DNA from: Phaseolus vulgaris
Taxonomy: Eukaryota > Streptophyta > Magnoliopsida > Fabales > Fabaceae
Assembly (NCBI RefSeq): GCF_000499845.2
Contig: NC_023758.2
Location: 12,931,927 to 12,995,926 of the forward strand
Length of the DNA: 64,000 nt
Direction of reading: 5' to 3'
The notes under the pieces are model-generated. The model was given only the letters and a program-made list of their open reading frames with translations, did not search any database and was not told the DNA's origin. Shown in pieces: positions 9,836 to 21,373 of the stretch (positions are counted from its first letter, which is position 1; each line of letters begins with the position of its first letter). The position numbers and the translations under genes were made by a program.

Positions 9836-12190
9836 TTTGTGGTGTATTATATGAATGTTTTGATTCACGAGGACTAATTCGTTTGTCTCTGATTATTTTG
9901 GTTAACTTGTTTTGTTATGGTCGGTTACTTGGGAAATTGTTTTTGTCATAAGATTTACACTGAAACATATTTCACATTTAAGCCAGTGTAATGATGAGAG
10001 GAATTTATTCTTGTAATTTGTCAGCCAGGCTAGTTGGTTACTTGGGTTTTGGTTGATATATTATGGCTATGTTGATTTACTTTCGGGATGACCATGGATT
10101 GCAAATTTGCAGTATTTTGGTTTATTTTTATTGACTCATTATAGCTTTGTCTATGCATTTTTAAAATGGTTGAGGCTGTCTAAAATGCATTAGCTGCGGG
10201 TGTTCTTGCCATTGATTCCCTGCAATATGTCATCTCTAAGTTCCGTGGATTCCTAGTAATTAAAATCCACTATCAATGATTAATCTCTTTCTCACTGGAT
10301 AATTGTTATTTCTAACTTGTGTGGTCAATTGCTTGAATAAGAAAATACTATAGATCTTTTTTCTTGTTTGAATTTTATGGTTGTGTTGCGGTTTAAAACT
10401 AATTGTCTTCATCCTTGATCTTAAGCAAGGTTTTAATTTGTCAACTGTATCACACCGTGACATAGGGCACTGATTATCAACTGGGTTCCACTAGGTTTTA
10501 ATTTGAGCAATTGGTCTCTAATGGCCTTAAAGTAGTTGTGACTGTGTTCTGTGTAAAGTGTGTCTCAATCAGTTTTAAGTTAGTTGATTAGTTACTGGTC
10601 TTACAGCTGAAAGATTTCAGATGAGTGGTACACATGTAGTGAGGCGTGTATAGGTCTATGTATTTATGTGTGTGTCATCATTAAATATAGAAAACCATCT
10701 TTTGAAACAATGCTGAAACTCCTACTGTGTGGAAAACCGGAGAATTGAACATAGAGATTGTGAGTGAGCAGCAACAAAGAAAAAACTTGATATTCATGAA
10801 ATTGTTTTCTGAAGAGTTAAAGAAAAAAGGCAACATAAGCCAAGGAAAAAGGTTCTGTTGTAAGAAAACATGATCTTGATCAAATAATACAATTGAAATT
10901 GCCTTTTCCCGTTTATGAAGGTCACATTAGCTGAAACATGTATATCTGTTGGTAATCTCCCTTGTACCAATCTATATTGTTTTCTGGTTTAATGATTTTT
11001 GGTTTGTGTTTCTGTGTTGTCTGGTTTGCAAGAAGAATCTTCGTAACTCAATTTTCAGAACAGCTTGCATTATAATTGTGACTGAAATTTTCCTTCAAAA
11101 GATGCTTTCCAAGCTGTAGATGTTAGTAATTAATGTAAATATGTTTCTGAATGATGGTAGCTATGGAGAATCGAGTTATTATCTTGTATTTGATCAATCT
11201 TTAACCCAAACTACAAACAAGTTATTCACTCGTATTGTAATGCCCAAAGACCTGTTGTTTGGGGTATTGGATGCGTGATAATAGTATGGGAAGAATTCAA
11301 GTGTGGAGTTAGAACTCTTATATTGGGTGGAGATGAGTGAGGTGAGTAATATATAAGAAAGAAGATCTATAAAACCTTAAGCATTTGGGTTAGAGGTGGG
11401 GTCAAATTTTCCAGCTTATGTTCTCATGACCAAGTTGTGGACACTTAGATTCGTAGGGGGAATTTGTAATCTATGGAGACTCACTTGAGAAAAAAGTTGT
11501 AAATTCAAATGAAGAGTTGAAAATCTCATGATGTAAATTGTCTTTTCAAGACAATTGATCCAGTTAGAGAACAGAGGATCGGAATTGAAATTACATCTAT
11601 AATTTCATATTGAATCTGTAACAAGCATTCAGGAAAAGTAAAATAATTTTTATGATGTGTATTATGAAAAATCAACAAGCACTCTAAAGCTACAATCCCA
11701 ATGTTTATTGACTCTGAATTACTTGCATTCATTTTGTTGGGTTTGAGAACGGAAAAAGAGAAAAGAGTAATTGTTAAATTAGAGAAAGTCAATATGGACG
11801 GTAATTTTGGTGATATCTGCTATCTATTCTTATAGTTAAAGATACATTTAATCGTTCAGTTCAGGACTAAACGTGTAATATGTTTTTCTTTCTTTTGTAA
11901 AACAAGGAATTTGGAATTTGACCAATTCCACATGCAATCTTATTCTTAGAAGAAACAACGAGAAAGCCAAACGTGCAAATTGACACTATATAAAAACTGC
12001 AAAGATAAAGTAAGATTAGCTGTTATTAGTTTTGTTTGGTGACTTCTCAATGGGGAATATTACTTTTAGTTTAAGAACACCCACCAACTTAATCATATTA
12101 GTTGCATCTTCTCTTGACTCTTACAAGCATATTTTCTAAACACTCAAGTAGCCTACGAAAGAACAAGGTGCAACACTTTACTTCAAACGG
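9836..12190. other. intergenic region between PAC1-like and peroxidase genes
   Basis: 2.35 kb of AT-rich sequence with no coding region I can support. The first few hundred bases are probably the 3' UTR of the upstream gene. Around 11320-11360 the words ATATTGGGTGGAGATGAGTG and AGTAATATATAAG faintly recall copia LTRs, but no ends were found. Confidence 0.4.
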
Positions 12191-12191
12191 C

Positions 12192-12200
12192 TTATATATA
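12192..12200 (+). promoter_or_regulatory. TATA box of the peroxidase gene
   Basis: TTATATATA lies 59 bp before the ATG, giving room for a transcription start near 12225 and a short leader ending AAAGCAGTAACA. Confidence 0.6.
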
Positions 12201-12258
12201 CTCGTGATTCCCACCTATCTCTCCCACCCTTCTTTTCTTCAAAGTTAAAGCAGTAACA

Positions 12259-14462
12259 ATGGATCCTTCGTTTACTTCAAAATCCCTTCTGCATGTTCTT
12301 CTTATTTTAGGCTTTCTTGGTGCCACCAGATTGCATGCACATGACCCTCCTCTAACACTGGATTACTATGCATCAACGTGCCCCACTGTGTTTGATATTG
12401 TTAGGAAGGAAATGGAATGTGCAGTTATTTCTGAACCCCGCAATGCAGCAATGATAGTGCGGCTACACTTCCATGACTGCTTTGTTCAGGTTTGTGATTT
12501 CACTATCTCAGTAACTTGTATACTGGCTGCCTAATTCACTGTATCGCTTATCGAGGTCTATTTAAAGAGAGTCTGGTAATAATAATGTAAAAAGTGAACC
12601 AAAAGAATTAAAATTCTTAGGAATTATAATATCGAGGCCTAACACTAACCATATGTGTGAGTTGTAAGCAATTATGGAACTTGCAATAGTTCTATAGTTT
12701 CATTTTTAGGAAACCAAAAGACAACTTATATAATAACTATTGTATGTGTTGCTCTCCAATTAGAATTAAAATTTTACTTTAGTAATACGCATAATGCAAA
12801 CTTTTGTTTGGTATAGTATTAATGAAAAACTCCAATTCTAATTAAAGGACATCACAAACAAGATCTATGGGAGTGTGTAAGTTTTGTCCTATCATATAAT
12901 AATATGAATCCAATGAGAAATATATACACAATAACTAGATGTGATAATCTTCGTGGGCTCAGGGATGCGATGGATCAATTTTGCTTGATGATACAGTCAC
13001 ACTTAGAGGTGAGAAAAAGGCAGCTAACAACATCAACTCTTTGAAAGGCTCGGGAATCGTTGATAAAATAAAAAACATGATTGAATCAGAGTGCCCTGGA
13101 GTTGTTTCTTGCGCTGATATTCTCACAATTGCAGCCAGAGATGCTGTGATTCTGGTAAGAAAAAACTGCTTGCTTCTAGATTTTATCAAAATAGTTCATC
13201 CTATGGTTTTCATAGATTTTGATCTTTAATTTTCTGCGATAGATGTTAGTAGAATTATGCACATGCCTCTTTCCTTTGATCTCTTCTAGGTAGGGGGACC
13301 ATACTGGGATGTTCCTGTGGGAAGGAAGGATTCTGTCACTGCAAATGTTGATCTTGCCAACACCAATCTTCCCACTCCAGAGGAGAGCCTTCTCTCTATC
13401 ATTGCCAAGTTTCTTTATCAAGGTCTATCTGTGACAGACATGGTAGCCCTTGCAGGTATGCTAAATTTCCTGTTAGTGGAATAAAATTTTGAATATTTCA
13501 TTTTTTTATTTCTTTTAAATATAACATGTTTCTTTTTTAATATTTTACAATATTTATTGATTTTAGTTTCCGTAACTTTTTAAAGTTTCTATCATCATTT
13601 AGTGAAGAATTAACATGCATTTTGGAGGTGTGAGTTTCATGACTAATAGTTGTGTGATAGATACAGTTGAATAAACTAATGCTAGATGTACCATCATATA
13701 TGTCCCAACTAAAGTGGGAGATCATGGTGTTCAATTATGTGTTATTATGATTCTAGCAAACTTGTATACGAGTTAACTAAGTTTATAAACACGACAAAAC
13801 TCTAGCAATATATTAAGTTGGTGTATTGGATTCTAACTTTTACCTAAACAAAAAATTTTGTAGCTAAAAGGAAAGTGAGTGAACAAAACCTTACAACAAA
13901 ACTGCATAAAATTAATAATCTTAATATGATCAATATAATTGTGATCTACCACCTCATCTTCCCTACTTTTCTCAAAAGATACTTAGATGTATTTAGCACT
14001 TTCTTCATTCCACATTTTCTGATCACTAATCCTGCAGGAGCCCACACCATTGGCATGGCACAGTGTAAGAATTTCCGGTCAAGAATTTATGGAGACTTTG
14101 AATCAACATCATTGAAAAATCCAATTTCTGAAAGTCACCTCAGCAGTCTGAGATCTGTTTGTCCACCTGTTGGGGGAGGAGACAACAACATAACAGCAAT
14201 GGACTATATGACACCTAATCTCTTTGACAATTCTTTCTACCAGTTACTGATAAATGGGGAGGGACTTCTCAACTCAGACCAAGAAATGTACTCAAGTTTG
14301 TTTGGTATTGAAACTAGAGAGCTTGTGAAGAAGTATGCAGCAGATCCTCTGGCTTTCTTCCAACAGTTCTCAGAGTCAATGGTGAAAATGGGAAATATAA
14401 CAAACTCGGAAAGCTTCATCACTGGGGAAATTAGGAAGAACTGCAGATTTGTGAACACATAA
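12259..14462 (+). CDS. PER11: class III secretory peroxidase, peroxidase 11-like
   Basis: Four exons with GT-AG introns: 12259-12489, 12963-13154, 13290-13455 and 14038-14462, giving 337 residues. Residues 1-27 form a signal peptide, so the enzyme is secreted to the cell wall or apoplast. [10 protein letters not shown] (R68, H72 distal) followed by GCDGS, and MVALAGAHTIG with proximal heme ligand H199, show an active heme peroxidase that reduces H2O2 while oxidising phenolics. Cysteines at the eight conserved places are visible (STC, MEC, HDC, GCD, VVSC, AQC, SVC, KNC). The second exon ends ARDAVIL and the last ends CRFVNT. The three-intron layout and the [20 protein letters not shown] start match the peroxidase 11 type. 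Intron lengths are 473, 135 and 582 bp. No defect was seen. Paralogue identity is by recognition and a tree would settle it. Confidence 0.93.
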
Positions 14463-15045
14463 ATTTCATTTTTCTGTTTTATATGCGTTTTGTTTGCTTC
14501 CACACACAAAGAACCACCGAATTTATGTGTTTCAGCTACAACAAATTGATAATTCAAAACTAAGCTACCAATTATATAATGAACAAATTAAGTGAGAAGT
14601 TGTTGATTTCCCTTTTTCATATAAGGGTAAGTGTTAAGTTTGATTATGAGAGTTGTAAGAGCCAATACTGTTTTATACAAGAAAGTTGCTTTCAAACTGT
14701 ATGGCTTGAAAAAAACTCATGTTAAGTCTAAGTCTAACTTTCTTTCCTATATGAATTACGAGTAAATAATATATGTAATGACAGTGTCAAAAGTTTTTTC
14801 CACTTTAATCTAATAACAAATAAGTATGTATGGTAAAGCTTGTTAACTTTTATGATAATTATCTGATAGATTGTATAATAATGATTTCTATTTAGTTGAT
14901 AATTTATTTCTATAAAAATATTTTATTGACAATGATTTCTAACTGAAAACTCGGTAATTTTTTAAGTTATGGTTTAAAAATCATGTTCTAATATTGTTTA
15001 TAAAATTCTCAATTTTCTTTTGAATAATATATTTTTTTTAATAAT
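14463..15045. other. peroxidase 3' flank, AT-rich
   Basis: Probable 3' UTR in the first ~100 bases, then AT-rich DNA without recognisable features. Confidence 0.4.
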
Positions 15046-16140
15046 TCAAAAATTAGTCTTGCTCTGCTTAGTCCTAAAGTCTCCTTTCAAGATTTTGGGA
15101 AGATGTCGGACGAGTTTGGTCAAGAGGGGAAAAAAGAACAAGTTTCTTTCGATTTTTGAAACAGAAAGAAGAACAAGTTTCTTTTGATTTACATGACCTA
15201 ATATTCTTATGTATTTGGGGGAGTTTTTTCTTATGTCTTTTAAGTATGTTTCGAGAGATAAAGTAGAGGAATTTGTACTCTTCTTTAGTGTATGTTTTAA
15301 CATGATGACCAAGTTCATGGTTGTCAAACCTTACACTAAGGGCGACCGGGTATTCATGAATTCAGGACTTCACATATGTATACGAGTACTTTTTAAAGAA
15401 CTCGATATTATGTTTCCCTTCTCACATATGTCTGATGTTGAGGACTTCACATATGTCTACGAGTACTTGTCAAAGAATACGTGCTGATTGTCATGAATGT
15501 GGCACTGAGTCAGTTACATCTTAATAGTTTAGCTTTCTCGAAGGCTTTTACGGTATTTTGCACCTACCTTCAAATATGTCCCATTATAAATATTTTTATG
15601 TATTTTTACCAACTAAAAATGGTGCAAAGGTTGGTTGGGTTTCGCTAAATGGAACTCAATTCAGACTTATTTTTACAGTTTACTCTTCTTTTTTTAAGAA
15701 CTTTAAAAATAAATTCTTCAAACTGAAATATACATCACAAGACCAACAAAAACACCTTTTTTTATCAAAATTTCACTCCTAAATTTCCCTTGTATTGACA
15801 GAGATCGGATAGGTTTAAGTCTAGGGTTGAGTACATGTTGAGATAATAAAAAACCTTGCCTCACTAGATTATTAGCAAAGCATCGCTCAGCATGCCCCTA
15901 GCCGAAGATCTTCGTGCCTTGTTCATGGGTAAGGTTCTATATATTGCTTACTTTCTTTCATTTTATCATGTAATTGACTGATATTGTTTGTTTTTAATGC
16001 AGAGATCATGGGCAAGGACATTGATTATAAGAAGTTGCGCACAAAGTTGGGGGCGTGTCCACTGGCCGATTTCAGGAGTCTAACGTGTAGCTTGCCAAGC
16101 GCAAAAGGGATATGAAGTTGGAACTACGGTGGCTTCCCTA
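15046..16140 (+). pseudogene. remnant of retroelement extra ORF (plant transposon protein type)
   Basis: On the + strand broken frames give YEYLSKN near 15465 and, further on, GWVSLNGTQFRLIFTVYSSF and KNFKNKFFKLK (about 15620-15735). These resemble the C-terminal half of the retroelement-linked plant transposon protein. A later stretch (16005-16070) reads MGKDIDYKKLRTKLG after an AG that could be an old splice acceptor. Stops are frequent and no complete frame exists. The CACTA element beginning at 16141 truncates it. Function unknown; relic only. Confidence 0.45.
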
Positions 16141-16249
16141 CACTGGTGCAGAAAGGCTTAAAAACAGTGACTATTTTTACTGTAAAATGGCAGCTTTCTA
16201 ATAACCTTTGATGTACATGTAGTCTTATATCCAATAGAGAAGAAGACAA

Positions 16250-16475
16250 CTATTTAGTCGTCTTCATAAATTCAGACAAAGAGGGTGACTATGGTAAAAA
16301 CTGCCCTTTTACACCTTCCTTATGCATGAGGTGTAAAAGGGCGGCTCTTACCATAATCGCCCTTATAAATCATTCTGGAGCATATAAGAAGGCGATTATT
16401 TATCATAGTCGCCCTTATAAATCTTTGTGCTACATCTAAAAGGGCGGCTACGGTAAATAGCCGCCCTTGTAGATG
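16250..16475. repeat. left subterminal hairpin repeats of CACTA element 2
   Basis: Repeated palindromic blocks such as GAAGACAACTATTTAGTCGTCTTC-type halves, then GTGTAAAAGGGCGGCT with ATAATCGCCCTTATAAATC. In CACTA elements such arrays bind the small transposase-associated protein. Confidence 0.65.
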
Positions 16476-16851
16476 GTTATTTTTTTAATACATTTTGTTT
16501 AATGGTAATTCCTATCTAAATTAACTTGTTCAATTATAATCCAGCCAGAAAAATACATAAATTTAGATAATCAAATTATATATATTGATAAAAATGTATT
16601 ACAAACACTAATAATATACCTTTACCTATATTCCTATCTATTTATCTAATTACTACATTATTGATTAGCTATCCTATAGTTATAAAAATTTAGGAAGTAT
16701 GTGGCCCAAGAATGTCTCACATATTCTATGGCGGCCGAAGACATTGGAGGCTCATCCGTGAAGAACTACATTACAAAATAATGTTCATATAAATTAGTGT
16801 AAAGATACATATATGTTAAAGATTTATAAAAATAATTTACCATCATGTTAC

Positions 16852-18075
16852 CTACTCCCAATCACTTTTGAGGCCTAGTCTTACAATAGTAACCATCCAT
16901 TGCATAACGTAATAGCCACACTCATAGCTTCTTGGTTGTCTATTACACTATAATTCAATAAAAAGTAAAAGTTAATATTGATAAACAATGAAAAGAGAAA
17001 GACAAAAATTACAAACCTTTAGTGTGATCCACTTCAGATTTTGAAAATTTGAATTGGATTGACCTTTGATGATGTTATATAAACTCCATGAACTATTTAA
17101 TACGAAAAACCGCGTTAGTAGATGTTTAAGTAACTTACGGAGTTAAGTTTATAGTGTACTTACACACATCAATTATATTCTTTAGATGTGTGGATGACTT
17201 CTTGTGTAGGGAACAAAACCGTTGGTAAGACAAGTAATTGCTAATGAGCCCTATATCATCCATGAAAAGATATAATAAATATTTAAAACATGAAATAGTA
17301 ATAATTGTCGACTTATAATTAAACTTACTTATTAATATAGGGTATAAATAAATTTTTTTTCCCTCTTTTTCCAGGGTGTTAGTGATGTATGATTGGGTTT
17401 CACTTTTCTTTGTTCCATTGGGATTAGTATACGAGGGATCTAAGAATCCATACACATCTTCATTCCCATCATTAATAGAAACTCCATGAAAAAACCTACA
17501 AGTTATTAGTTAAAGAATAATCAATAATAATTTAACATAAAGTAAATTGAAATATAGGTAAAGATACTTACATCATAAAAAAATGAATTATATTTATATT
17601 GAGCTCCTGATCCCCAGCTACATATTCTAAGAAATCTGACATGTATATGTACAATTGAATGTCAATGTTTATTTCAAAAAATGTATCATCCCATGGAATG
17701 TTTTTTTGATTTTTTTTAATCTCTAGTAGCTGCAGCTAAGGAAGCTACAGGATTGTCGATCGGAACCTCCTGGTTCCTTTTCAGACTTGGTTTCCAACGA
17801 GGTTTCTACAAAATAAAGAACATTTGTATTAAATTAGATGTAATATATAAATATAAATTAATATAATGAAATAAAATTATTATCGGAGGTTCTGGTATAA
17901 TTCAAATGAGATGTCTGGGTCAGGCTACAAATGTCTGAAATGTATCAACTACTCGTACTCTTTCCATCGTTACCTTCGCCACATCAGGGTTGAGAGGAAC
18001 GTTTTGTAAGGTGGTGACCTCTTGATAGACTTTTCCAATGGCCATCACCTGAGGAAGCACGAACACCTAATATTT
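16852..18075 (-). pseudogene. CACTA protein remnant with Ulp1-like cysteine protease C-terminus
   Basis: Minus-strand blocks in order: VFVLPQVMAIGKVYQEVTTL and NVPLNPDVAKVTMERV (about 18060-17960), then MYGFLDPSYTNPNG (17455 downward), RFCSLHKKSSTHLKNIID, and finally ECGYYVMQWMVTIVRLGLKS with DWE and a stop (about 16920-16852). The last block is the C-terminal Ulp1/SENP-like peptidase region seen fused to plant CACTA proteins. It retains the ECGYYVM motif, whose cysteine is catalytic in the family. Frames are separated by intron-like or decayed DNA (17470-17880). The TNP2-type DDE transposase itself was not found. The element is therefore unlikely to be autonomous. Assignment rests on recognition of these motifs. 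Confidence 0.7.
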
Positions 18076-18243
18076 GCTCCATCATGACCATTATTATTCA
18101 CGTCACATTACACAAATTGTATAAATTCTTCTACTCCTTTTACGTACTCATCACTTATGCGAACAAAATTAATCCAATTTCGATCCATTATATTATGTAA
18201 TAGTCATTCAAGTGTTTACTAGTGAGTGTGAAATCTCACGTTT

Positions 18244-18373
18244 GTCAAGGGTTGAACACCCCCGAACTCAATACAAGCACGTATCAATAGTTGAGGGTCT
18301 AACATCCCTGGACTCAATACCAGCACGTATCAATTGTCAAGGGTCAAACACCCTCAGACTCAATACCAACACG
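18244..18373 (+). repeat. 46-bp tandem repeat, three units
   Basis: Units start at 18244, 18290 and 18336. They share TCAAGGGTYRAACAYCC, GACTCAATACCAGCACG and TATCAAT. It lies within CACTA element 2. Confidence 0.85.
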
Positions 18374-18895
18374 ATAATTCTATTCTAAACTAACAATTAA
18401 CATAATATAAATTAATAATAAATACAAATTATAATAAATTTTAAATAATATAAATTTAAAAAAATACAAATTATAATAAATAATAAATAAACAAATTCAT
18501 AACATTAAAAAAAATAAAAAATAAATAAAACACGACCAACCTTGTGCGTGAAGGCAACATTGGTGAAGAGTGGCATGGGACTGGCAACAACGACGACGAC
18601 AGCGGACGCGACAGCTGTGAGGGAGTAAAGAAAAGTGCACCAAAGAAGAGCGAAGGCAATGAAACAGTACTACTTCGACCTACGCAAAAAAAAAAAAAAA
18701 GTAAGAGAAACGAAGAAGAAGAAGAAACAAAACTCGAACGAACTTACAGTGACACAACAATGAAGCATAAGCGAACTCGAAGGGAAAGAAGAGGAACAAG
18801 TGAGCAGGAACAACAAACGCGAAGAGAAAGAAAATATGAAAAGAGTTAGTGGTGCGCTTCATAGTTAGGATAAAATTTGATTTAAGAATGCGATC

Positions 18896-19140
18896 ATTTG
18901 TAATAACCGTATTCTTAAATCATATGCTTTGATTTAAGAGTGCAACTATAGGTAAAGCCGCATTCATAAATCAAGCGCTTTGATTTAAGAATGCGGCTAC
19001 TACAAATAGCCGCATTCTTAAATCAAAGCGCTTGATTTATGAATGCGATTATTTATAGTAGCCGCATTCTTAAATCAAAGCACTTGATTTATGAATGCGG
19101 CTACTACAAATAGCCGCATAGCCGCATTCATAAATGAAAA
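18896..19140. repeat. right subterminal hairpin repeats of CACTA element 2
   Basis: About five palindromic units alternate TTGATTTAAGAATGCGGCTA and its complement, separated by CTACAAATAG- or AAGCGC-like loops. Transcribed, they would fold into long hairpins. Confidence 0.75.
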
Positions 19141-19235
19141 TAATTAAAAAAATATCACCGCATTTTGAAAGACTGTCCCTGAAACAAAAACGCATTAAAT
19201 AAGCAGTAGTAGTTTTTTAACATTTTGCACTAGTA

Positions 19236-21373
19236 TATATATATATATATATAATTAGTAACACATTATTTCTAACAATTTATTACTACAAGCTAAAGTT
19301 TATTAGAAATTATAAAAGTAGGTTGGAGAATCATTGAATAAAATGTAAATTTCTTCAAAATTTGTAATTAAAAAAATGTTGCTTAAAATGTTAAAAAGTA
19401 AAAGGTGCATTATTAACATAAAATGTTGTTTTATATCACAAAGGACGATATCCTTCCTTTCAATATTATCAGAGAGACAATAACTAGATGGAAAAGCTGA
19501 AAGTGAAAATGAAAGGGAAATAATAAAAATGGAAGCACACTTATTGGCATCTTAAAGCAAGAACCCAGTAACTTTTTTTTCTTCCATGAGATATTACCAT
19601 TGAGATAATGATTTTTCTTTCATAAATGGGGTACTTACATGCTCCACTCACCTTATATCAACACTGAAAAATGTTCTTATAATATAGGCTTGATTAAGTC
19701 AATTGACAAAAACAAAATGACTCTGAATTGTGATTCCCTCAGTAAGGTCGACCAGAGCATCTCAACCCTCAATGTGCATATTTTTGTCTTAACAAGAACT
19801 AGAAAAAGTTGCTCATTTAGCAGTTACTTTTATGAGTAATAGAGACAGCAATTGTCCTTGTTAACTAAGCATGATGACTGAGTCACTCATGACCTACATA
19901 TCGAATTAAGAAGTAATCATTTTTCAGTTCCATTTCCACAAAGTATCTTATATGACCCCATTTATTTTTATTTTCTTTTTCATATTTTTCTTTTCAAACT
20001 ATTGGCTATGCCATCAGCCAACACGAAATTTACCATTATGAACTACATAAAGAAAATTTTACAGGTCATAATGTAAAAAGAAAAACTTTAACTTCCTATA
20101 AAACAAAGTAGACAGATGTTTACAAGACCCCCGAAAACCCTAATGAAAAATATTCAAATGTATTTGCATGATTGTTATTCAGTTGGTTTTCATCAATCCA
20201 TTTGCAAAAATTAAGGCACCCCTTTGTGTGGTTCATTCCCCATAATGATGCAGCATCCCAAAGGAGCATATAATTCTGTTGAAATACGAGTTTGATTCTT
20301 CTTGAGTGCCTATGGATTCTACTGATTGAGCCCACATGTGACCATTACCAAGAGCTAGTAAAATACAAGTGGTCCTCTCATACAACCTCAAGGACTAAGA
20401 ATGGAAACATAGTCAACAAAATATAAAGGAACCGACATGACCAAAAAGGTGTACGAAATCTCATGCTATTAAGATACATGTGTTAGAAAGTTGTACATGG
20501 AGCAATTATGAGTCTTACTACCTTAACTGGTGGGAACCCTAAAACTTTATGGAATGATAAAGAAGCTTGTTTTGTTTCCTCATAGTTCTACTAAGTAATT
20601 ATTCCTGCTTAAATTTTCAAGCTAAAGAATGGTCCAACAACCACTTTTTTCAAATACTAGTTCGCCTCCTCTTACAGCTTCACCTTCCAAAATGTTGCAC
20701 ATATCACAAGCATAACGATTTGACCAGTGCTAAGATCTATGTTAAAGGAACCACTTGGGCACGAGATACTTATGTGGCTTAGCTAAGTTTAAAGATATTT
20801 TTCTTTTTCAATTTTAGAAAACCATTACAATTACCATTTACCAACCTTGGGAATGCTACCCCACCTCCAATGACAATTTTTAGTTTTCAACAACTTTCAT
20901 GGCATTAAAGGTGTTGGTTGCAAATAGACAGTTCAAAATGAACTACTATTACTTTAGTTCTGGTACATGGCTATTGGTAAACCCATGCCACCTACATTTC
21001 TATAAAATGAAAAATTGAAAGACCCCAACACTAAAAGACAAAAATTCATTGAACCAATCAAGGGTTAAGTTAACATTTGCATGAAAAGAACATAATTCCA
21101 TGAGTATATAGTTGTACTTTGACAAAGGAAATAACAAAAAAATATAGAAAGTTCTCATGCTCTATAAACATGAAAAGAAAGACTACCCCTCACCAAATAA
21201 TGGATCTAAGGCCTTGGGAACAAAAATTAATTACCCACTTGTTTGTACATTGTCATTGCTTTCATCATATGGGATAAAAACACAATACTTTTAGAATTCC
21301 AAACATTCAGCTTCCTCAACAGTAGATGCATCAAAATGTTGCAAAACCCAGGATGAAATGGCACAGTTTCTCC
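19236..21373. other. intergenic region downstream of the zinc-finger gene
   Basis: A short TA microsatellite at 19234-19252, then AT-rich DNA. No coding region is supported. The part near 21300-21373 is likely the 3' UTR of the zinc-finger gene on the minus strand. Confidence 0.4.

Larger units (their letters stand above)
16141..19235 (-). mobile_element. CACTA (En/Spm) element 2, about 3.1 kb, decayed
   Basis: The left end CACTGGTGCAGAAAG and the right end CATTTTGCACTAGT are imperfect inverted repeats. Both flanks carry dense subterminal hairpins: AAGGGCGGCT/AGCCGCCC units at 16250-16475 and GCGGCTACTACAAATAGCCGC units at 18896-19140. The coding remnant inside runs on the minus strand. The right border runs into a TA repeat, so a 3-bp TSD (CTA on the left) cannot be confirmed. 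The right terminal sequence is shared with CACTA element 1. Confidence 0.8.

Noticed and set aside
9290..9868. A 192-codon open frame antisense to the PAC1-like gene
   Set aside because: It mirrors the C-rich coding sequence; composition alone keeps it open and it has no recognisable motif.
11280..11420. Possible copia LTR fragment (ATATTGGGTGGAGATGAG)
   Set aside because: Only a few words match memory of LTRs; no ends, duplication or partner were found.
13875..14462. A 195-codon frame beginning before the last peroxidase exon
   Set aside because: Its first ~54 codons are intron 3 read through; the acceptor at 14037/14038 and the GAHTIG motif fix the true exon.
18544..18849. A charged 101-codon open frame
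   Set aside because: It lies in low-complexity purine-rich DNA of the CACTA element and matches the leader-like region of the smaller relative on the other strand.
16250..19140. Regular palindromic repeats resembling a CRISPR-like array
   Set aside because: The units are CACTA subterminal repeats in a plant genome, without unique equal-length spacers or cas genes.
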